Below are positions 59,049 to 64,000 of a DNA stretch of 64,000 nucleotides, in pieces. The notes beneath the pieces were generated by a model. That model was not told the origin of the DNA. It did not search any database and saw nothing but the letters and a program-made list of their open reading frames with translations. Origin of the DNA: JBCCJA01 sp039045975 (GTDB lineage: Bacteria; Planctomycetota; Planctomycetia; Planctomycetales; Planctomycetaceae); NCBI GenBank assembly GCA_039045975.1, contig JBCCJA010000013.1, positions 1-64,000 on the forward strand, read 5' to 3'. Every line of letters begins with the position of its first letter. Within the stretch, counting starts at the first letter, position 1. Both the position numbers and the translations under genes were made by a program.

Positions 59049-59143
59049 GGGTTGAGGCAGCCGCAGGTCGCGAACGCGGCCACGATCGCGAGCGGCACGG
59101 CGAAAGCGAAGGCTTCGCGTGTGCGGTTCGTCGGCTCGGGCAT
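58802..59143 (-). CDS. Small lipoprotein
   Basis: A 113-aa protein. The signal peptide (AFAFAVPLAIVAAFATCGC) ends in a lipobox-like A-T-C-G-C. The mature part is polar with Pro and Arg (NPYETRLPTVALPPEVVEER, RFDPFADPAAGPD, RREYR-like end) and has no recognised domain. The signal sequence and clean composition make it credible even though 247 bp overlap the 3' tail of the hydrolase on the other strand. The overlap is convergent, so the transcripts could interfere. Confidence 0.6.
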   Translation of the reverse strand: MPEPTNRTREAFAFAVPLAIVAAFATCGCLNPYETRLPTVALPPEVVEERSLQRFDPFADPAAGPDTEARPREFRENVDDNRRLFSTGGLGPDPTATGARLSRGEYRYPGAVR

Positions 59144-59271
59144 GGCGTGTCTTTCGGCGATCGGGTCATGGACCGTAGCCGTTCGACGCGAATGCGAACA
59201 GGCCGATCGCGTGGCCGCGTGGGCCGGCCGTCGGTACTTTCACGAGTGTCCCCCAGCCGTGAAGGCCGCCG

Positions 59272-60078
59272 ATGCCCGTCCCCCGCGTTTGCGTCCTCCG
59301 TGCCCCGGGCACGAACTGTGACCGCGAGACCGCGTTCGCCTTCGCGTCGGCCGACTGCGGCGACGCCGTCGATGTGCTGCACGTGTTCCGGCTGCTGGAG
59401 TCGCCGGAACTGCTGGACCGCTACCAGATCCTGTGCCTGCCGGGCGGGTTCAGCTACGGCGACGACGTCGGCTCGGGCGTCGTGTTCGCCCGGCATCTGA
59501 CGGAAGACCTGGGCGAAGCGATAGACCGCTTCCTGGCCCGGGACACGCTCGTGCTCGGCATCTGCAACGGCTTTCAGGTGCTCGTGAAAGCAGGCATCCT
59601 GCCGGGGCCGCGGGGCCGGGAGGGCGGTTCGACCGCGACGCTGACCTGGAACACGTCGGGCGTGTTCACCGACCGCTGGGTGCGTCTGGCGGTGACGGCC
59701 TCGGAGAATGTGTTCCTGCGGGGCCTGACCGACTTCGAGGTCCCGGTCGCCCACGCGGAGGGGCGGTTACTGGCCGACGACGGATCGCGGCTGGCGGAGT
59801 GGGTGGCCGCCGGTCAGGCGGCGCTCTGTTACGTGCCCCGCTCGGGCCCGTTACCCGACGACCCGACCGCGACGCCCCTCGACCCGCCGGAGAACCCGAA
59901 CGGCTCCGTCGGCAATCTCGCCGGGCTGGGCGATTCTTCGGGCCGGGTGCTCGGGCTGATGCCGCACCCGGAGCGGTTCTTGTTCGCGACCCAGCACCCG
60001 CAATGGACGCGATTGGGGCTGAGCGGCGAAGGGGCCGGCGCGGCGATCTTTAAGAACGCGGTCGTATACTTCGCCTGA
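59272..60078 (+). CDS. purQ: Phosphoribosylformylglycinamidine synthase, glutaminase subunit
   Basis: A 268-aa class I glutamine amidotransferase that feeds ammonia to PurL in purine synthesis. VCVLRAPGTNCDRETAFAF is the PurQ start. CLPGGFSYGDDVGSGVVFA is the oxyanion region. LVLGICNGFQVLVKAGILPG contains the nucleophile Cys. VAHAEGR and LGLMPHPERFLFATQHPQW supply the His and Glu. At 268 aa it is longer than the Bacillus-type subunit (about 227), with an insert around LCYVPRSGPLPDDP. No purS or purL is adjacent. Confidence 0.94.
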   Translation: MPVPRVCVLRAPGTNCDRETAFAFASADCGDAVDVLHVFRLLESPELLDRYQILCLPGGFSYGDDVGSGVVFARHLTEDLGEAIDRFLARDTLVLGICNGFQVLVKAGILPGPRGREGGSTATLTWNTSGVFTDRWVRLAVTASENVFLRGLTDFEVPVAHAEGRLLADDGSRLAEWVAAGQAALCYVPRSGPLPDDPTATPLDPPENPNGSVGNLAGLGDSSGRVLGLMPHPERFLFATQHPQWTRLGLSGEGAGAAIFKNAVVYFA

Positions 60079-60098
60079 GGGCAAACCGGTCTACCGAC

Positions 60099-61922
60099 CT
60101 ACCAGTCCCAACGGACACCAAATGTCCAGTCGAGGTACCAAAACAGGTCACGGCTCGACTCGATAAAGGGCCCGCCTTCGTCGGAGCTGACCCAACGGAT
60201 CTGGTCGACCGGACGGGCGACCTCGTAGGCCGCGAAAAAGTCGAAGCCGAGCGAGAACCGGGCCTGGTCGAAGGCTTTAACCTTATTGATGAGCGGAACG
60301 TAGCGGAGGAGCGGCGCGTCTGCCTGGATATGAAGCTCGAAGGTAGGCGAAACGTGCGAGAAGGTCTGCTCTTCGCTGAACTCCTGTCGGTCAAACGTAT
60401 TGATGACGACAATATCGTCGTCGTCGTCGTCGCCGAGTCCGCCGGCTCCGAATGCGTTCGCCTGTCCGAAACCGAGCCCGAAGCCGTCAATATCGACATT
60501 CTCGATGTTGGCCGCGATGCCAGTCCGGGCGTAGCCCGACAACAACAAGGCCTCCCCGCCGATATCCATGCCCGCCCCGATCGTCGGACCGAATAGATGC
60601 GAGCGGACGCTCGAGGTTAGGGCAGAGCTGTATGGGGCGAAAATTTCGACGTCGTCGATATCGCCGTCGTCTCCGATGGCACTGCTGAAGTCGGTAAGTG
60701 TGCCGGTGTCTTCGAAGGTCGTCTGGATGCCACTGCTCTCGCCCACGAATCCGAAGCGCTCGTTAATAAAGTGGTAACCGAACGCGAGTTGGGGTCGGAT
60801 CCGGAAGTTCCGCTTCTTGACAAGCGGCGTCATGTAGTAGTTCAAGGACGTACCGGCGACCTCGGACTCATGGACGACCTCGAAGTAGAGGTCGTAATTA
60901 ATGAGCTGAAAGGTCTGCACGCCGGTCGCGGCGGAGGTCTCGGGGGCCTCAAGAGCGATCAGGCCGGCGTTACGTAAGTTCGGCAGTTCTAAGAACTGCC
61001 GGCCGACGATCGCGAACTGCGTCAGCGGATCGGTCGGGTCTTCGTTCGGTAGAACCAAATTCGGGTTCGCGTTGAGCCCGCGCCGGAAGATATTTTCCTC
61101 GCCGTCGATCCACAGCCCTTCGATCTCGAAGCCGGTCTCGTCAGGGTCTTCAAAGCCGATGATGAGACGCAAACCCGTGCCGCCCTGATCGACATCGCGT
61201 ACCTGCTGGGCGATGTCGTTGCTGCCGTCGAAATTGAAACGGCCGAGCGGGATGTCATCGTCCGCGGGGCCGAAAATCGCCGCGGTGATCGGTTTGAAGC
61301 CGGCGCCTTCGACGTCCTCATCAATCGTATTGTCTTCGTTGTCGTCGCCGCCGATGAAGTCGACGGAGACGCCAATATCGTTGAGCCGTTCGCTGCGAAA
61401 GTCTGCCGCGGGGTCGTTCGACTCACCGAAACTGAACAAGAGCGGCGTCAGAGCCAAAAAACTGGTCGGTTCGAAAGGAGACGGCGATAGGCCTGCGATC
61501 AGGCGGGTCGACACGTCGTCGTCATCGGGATCGAAGTCGCCGTCCGCGTCGAGCCGAAACTCATTCGGCGGAAACAGGAAATCAAAGTCTCCGAGGGCGC
61601 CGATCGGCGTGTTGCTCGGTGACCGGAACTGGCCGCGGAGGGCGGAGATCGTCGCGTACTTCTTGCGGCCGAATTCTGCGGTGTGCTGGAACCAGATCCC
61701 GCCGTCGTTCTGAACGGTCTGATAGGGGGCCGCGAAGGGCGAGATCGTCGGCCACGGCTGTGCGGCCGGCGGGGCATTGCCGGCGATCGGCGTGAACGAC
61801 GGGTAGCCCGACGGAGACTGGGCGAAGGTGGGGCAGGCCGAGCCGCACAGCCAGGCGCACAACGCGGCGGCGAACGTCGCCGGCGTCAGGCCACTCGTTC
61901 GGGTCTGCGGAGTCTGCCTCAT
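60099..61922 (-). CDS. BBP7-type outer-membrane beta-barrel protein
   Basis: A 607-aa protein from the ATG at 61922, giving a signal peptide (FAAALCAWLCGSACPTFA). It has many alternating strands and Asp-rich turns: FDFLFPPNEFRLDADGDFDPDDDD, LRLIIGFEDPDETGFEIEGLWI, YDLYFEVVHESEVAGTSLNY, FRIRPQLAFGYHFINERFGF. It ends in FWYLDWTFGVRWDW with a terminal aromatic residue. The IGFEDPDETGFEIEGLW and YDLYFEV-like blocks match the BBP7 barrels typical of planctomycetes. Acidic loops (DDDDDD) may bind calcium. It converges on purQ with a 20-bp gap. The open frame upstream of 61922 is antisense to the phosphatase gene and is rejected. Confidence 0.82.
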   Translation of the reverse strand: MRQTPQTRTSGLTPATFAAALCAWLCGSACPTFAQSPSGYPSFTPIAGNAPPAAQPWPTISPFAAPYQTVQNDGGIWFQHTAEFGRKKYATISALRGQFRSPSNTPIGALGDFDFLFPPNEFRLDADGDFDPDDDDVSTRLIAGLSPSPFEPTSFLALTPLLFSFGESNDPAADFRSERLNDIGVSVDFIGGDDNEDNTIDEDVEGAGFKPITAAIFGPADDDIPLGRFNFDGSNDIAQQVRDVDQGGTGLRLIIGFEDPDETGFEIEGLWIDGEENIFRRGLNANPNLVLPNEDPTDPLTQFAIVGRQFLELPNLRNAGLIALEAPETSAATGVQTFQLINYDLYFEVVHESEVAGTSLNYYMTPLVKKRNFRIRPQLAFGYHFINERFGFVGESSGIQTTFEDTGTLTDFSSAIGDDGDIDDVEIFAPYSSALTSSVRSHLFGPTIGAGMDIGGEALLLSGYARTGIAANIENVDIDGFGLGFGQANAFGAGGLGDDDDDDIVVINTFDRQEFSEEQTFSHVSPTFELHIQADAPLLRYVPLINKVKAFDQARFSLGFDFFAAYEVARPVDQIRWVSSDEGGPFIESSRDLFWYLDWTFGVRWDW

Positions 61923-62187
61923 CGGAGCGTCCCTGCCCTGCCTGTTCGTCACCCGACGCCGCGCGCCGGGGCGGCCACGCCGTCCGGAGACGGCGGTCGC
62001 ATCGGTGGTATCGGTCGGGCCGGTCGCCGTTCTGGACCGCTTGTTCGGGCCTGGTAAGAAATTCCGGCTGTGACGCGCTTGCCGGTCGCGACGCGGGTAA
62101 CCTCCCGCCGCACCGGCGGGAAAGTGCCCGCCCGGAAACCCTTCGCGCACGAACGGTCGGTCCGTCGCCGGCCCGCGGACGACGTCA

Positions 62188-62838
62188 ATGACCGATTCAC
62201 CGACCCGCCTGCTGCTCGTCCGCCACGGGGCCACCGAGGCGAACGAAATGCGGCCGTACATCTTGCAGGGCTGCTCGGTCGACCTGCCCCTCAGCGGGCT
62301 CGGCCGACGGCAGGCGGCGGCCGTCGCCGAATTTCTCGCCGACGAGACCGTCGACGCCGTGTACTGCAGCCCGATGGTCCGCGCCGCCGCGACGGCGGGC
62401 GAGATCGCGAATCGCCACAGCCTGAAACCGGCCGTCCGCCCGGGCCTGCGTGAGGTCGACGTCGGCCGCTGGGAACGGATGACGTGGGACGCGATCGCGG
62501 CCGAATACCCGGCCGAGCACGCCGCCTTCCGGGCCCACCCGGGGCACACGCCCTACCTCGGCGGCGAGTCGTACGCCGACGTCGCGGCCCGCGTGTTTCC
62601 CGAATTACTCGACATCTGCGCCGCACACCCGGGGCGGACGGTCGTCGCCGTCGCGCACAATGTGGTCAACCGGGCGTTCTTGGCGTCGCTGCTCGGGCTG
62701 GAAATGTCGCGGGCCCGCGAGCTCGTCCAGACGAACGCCTGCGTCAACGTCATCGAGTACGACGCGGCGGCCGGCCGCGCGACGGTGCAATCGATGAACG
62801 TCGACGCCCACCTCGGCGACGCCCGGCTTCCGCGATAG
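62188..62838 (+). CDS. Histidine phosphatase (phosphoglycerate mutase-like)
   Basis: A 216-aa protein. RLLLVRHGATEANEMRPYI is the R-H-G catalytic motif with the phospho-accepting His. LSGLGRRQAAAVAEFL and VYCSPMVRAAATAGEIA give the second Arg. GLREVDVGRWERMTWDAIAAEYP supplies the Glu. VVAVAHNVVNRAFLASLLGL holds the second His. It is cytoplasmic and most like the CobC/PhoE-type branch, though the substrate is not determined. It is divergent from the BBP7 gene across a 265-bp spacer. Confidence 0.88.
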   Translation: MTDSPTRLLLVRHGATEANEMRPYILQGCSVDLPLSGLGRRQAAAVAEFLADETVDAVYCSPMVRAAATAGEIANRHSLKPAVRPGLREVDVGRWERMTWDAIAAEYPAEHAAFRAHPGHTPYLGGESYADVAARVFPELLDICAAHPGRTVVAVAHNVVNRAFLASLLGLEMSRARELVQTNACVNVIEYDAAAGRATVQSMNVDAHLGDARLPR

Positions 62839-62869
62839 CGGATTCCGTCGGGTCCGAGCATAAAAGCGG

Positions 62870-64000
62870 TCAGCGGACCTTCGCGGCTGCGTCTTTCGGC
62901 ATCCGCGAGGCCAGCCCTTTGCCGACGAAGTGGACGTCTTCGTCGAGGGTCGACAGCCGCTCGGCCGCCAGCGGCTTCCCGCCGAAACGCGCCTCGTAGA
63001 ACGCGGCGATGATGCGTCTGAGCACCCCGTCGCCACGGCCGGCGGTCGCGACGTCGTCGAACGCGTCGCCGACGACGGAGCCGAATTCGCGTTCGGTCGC
63101 CTGGGCCGGTCGGTCGAGGCCGGCGTCGCGGCAGATCGACCGGTAGCGTTCGAAGAACGCGACCGCCGACGACCCGGACGCGGCGCCACGCACACCCGCG
63201 ACCGAGCCCGACCGCCGCACCCGCAGGACCGAAACGACGACCACCGTCAAAGCCGCCAGCATCGCGTAGCCGATCACGCCGCCACGCCACGCGAACCACT
63301 CCGTCGGCCGTCCGAGGGCGGCGAAGAACCCGACCGCCGAAGCGGTCTCTTCCGATTCGCCCAACTCGCCGAGTCCGGCGCCGGCCGACGCGACCGCCGT
63401 CGAAAACGGATTATAAAATAGCCTCTCTTGGGTCTTAAGATTCAACAGGACGAAGTACTGGTCCCATATATCGGTGACGTAACTCACCGCGTCGTCGAAC
63501 AGCCCGAAAGTAGAGCCGTTCGCCGCGACGACGGCGTCCCGCCGGTCGGACGGGGTCGGATCGAGCGTCCGCCACCGGCCGTCGACCTCGGCCTCGACCC
63601 AGGCGTGCGCGTGTCGCTGCTCGACCTCGTAGTAGCCGCTCAGCGAATTTAATTCTCCGCCCTTATATCCGTTCACGAGCCGGGCCGGCACGCCGTTCGC
63701 GCGGAGCATTAACGCCAAAGCCGACGCGAAGTACTCACAATGGCCTTCTTTGCGGTCGAGCAGAAAGTGCTCGACCGGGTCGATGCCCTCGGGCACAACG
63801 TGGGCGTCGATCGAGTAGCTATACTCGCCGCTCCCGGACAAATAAGACATCAGACGTTCGACGACGGCCGACGCGTCGGGGCCGTCGGTCCCGTCGGCGG
63901 CCCCGACCCGCCGGGCGAGACGCTTCAGTCGTCGCAAGCCGTCCGGCGGCAGCTCGAGACATTGCCTTCGTTCGTCTCGCCACAGCCTTGTTTCACCCGG
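62870..64000 (-). CDS. TgpA-like transglutaminase membrane protein (3' part)
   Basis: The frame is open to the right edge, giving about 376 C-terminal residues. The transglutaminase core is visible: HFLLDRKEGHCEYFASALALMLRANGVPARLVNGYKGGE (catalytic Cys) and RHAHAWVEAEVDGRWRTLDPTP (His, Asp). A transmembrane helix follows (GYAMLAALTVVVVSVLRV), then a DUF4129-like tail (SSAVAFFERYRSICRDAGLDRPA, RRIIAAFYEARFGG). This is the order found in TgpA proteins, whose missing N-terminus carries several membrane helices. The catalytic domain faces the periplasm. Such genes usually follow a MoxR ATPase and a DUF58 gene, which would lie beyond the window. Confidence 0.9.
   Translation of the reverse strand, partial: PGETRLWRDERRQCLELPPDGLRRLKRLARRVGAADGTDGPDASAVVERLMSYLSGSGEYSYSIDAHVVPEGIDPVEHFLLDRKEGHCEYFASALALMLRANGVPARLVNGYKGGELNSLSGYYEVEQRHAHAWVEAEVDGRWRTLDPTPSDRRDAVVAANGSTFGLFDDAVSYVTDIWDQYFVLLNLKTQERLFYNPFSTAVASAGAGLGELGESEETASAVGFFAALGRPTEWFAWRGGVIGYAMLAALTVVVVSVLRVRRSGSVAGVRGAASGSSAVAFFERYRSICRDAGLDRPAQATEREFGSVVGDAFDDVATAGRGDGVLRRIIAAFYEARFGGKPLAAERLSTLDEDVHFVGKGLASRMPKDAAAKVR

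Noticed and set aside
1..64000. Search for tRNA, rRNA, CRISPR array, phage or replication-origin features
   Set aside because: No cloverleaf with a GGTTCRANTCC-like arm, no rRNA landmarks, no repeat-spacer array and no DnaA-box cluster were recognised by eye. A covariance search could still find one.

Overview
The window is about 70% G+C and densely coded on both strands. It looks like a chromosome segment of a planctomycete. The lineage signs are two secreted FGly-type sulfatases, a BBP7-type outer-membrane barrel, a YCF48-like propeller fused to a CBM9-like domain, many small signal-peptide proteins without known homology, an HpnH-type radical SAM enzyme, a PEP-CTERM protein, and scattered rather than clustered biosynthetic genes. 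The genus cannot be fixed by eye. No tRNA, rRNA, CRISPR array, prophage or replication origin was recognised.

Left part (1-21.5 kb). A TetR regulator precedes a lipoprotein cut by the window edge that looks like an RND efflux adaptor. Each has a near-identical TTGAC-N5-GTCAA palindrome in front of it. Next come an RNase H-like enzyme, the large propeller protein, the GDP-fucose pair fcl-gmd, and a secreted C39-like peptidase with a beta-barrel protein. A second barrel, a DUF900-type hydrolase, gpsA, a sulfatase, ychF, a PAS-GAF-receiver protein and several small secreted proteins follow.

Middle (21.5-46.5 kb). This holds hpnH, a second sulfatase, alpha/beta hydrolases, an M20 dipeptidase, an HDOD-FHA pair, a SirB1-like protein, hflX, a secreted DUF2235 protein, a four-S1-domain protein with a long acidic N-terminus, an isochorismatase-like enzyme, thrC, a soluble receptor with an MCP hairpin ahead of a Cache-like domain, folP, a cysteine-rich secreted protein, ligA and a chimeric CutA.

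Right part (46.5-64 kb). leuA is preceded by what reads as a complete transcription attenuator: a 15-codon leader peptide with four leucine codons and mutually exclusive hairpins. Then come an HU-like protein, pyrD, trpS, acpS, argB, a REP-associated tyrosine transposase (RAYT) bounded by REPs and by a 48-bp duplication of the argB tail, an A+T-richer stretch with an orphan PEP-CTERM protein, pgi, a hydrolase that reads through into an antisense lipoprotein gene, purQ, a BBP7 barrel, a histidine phosphatase, and a TgpA-like transglutaminase cut by the right edge.

The intergenic spaces carry several families of short palindromic repeats. One, with a core of about 75 bp, has five copies here; another, of about 130 bp, has two; the RAYT-type REP has four. 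Gene starts were chosen from homology, signal peptides and Shine-Dalgarno spacing. All G+C statements are estimates by eye.
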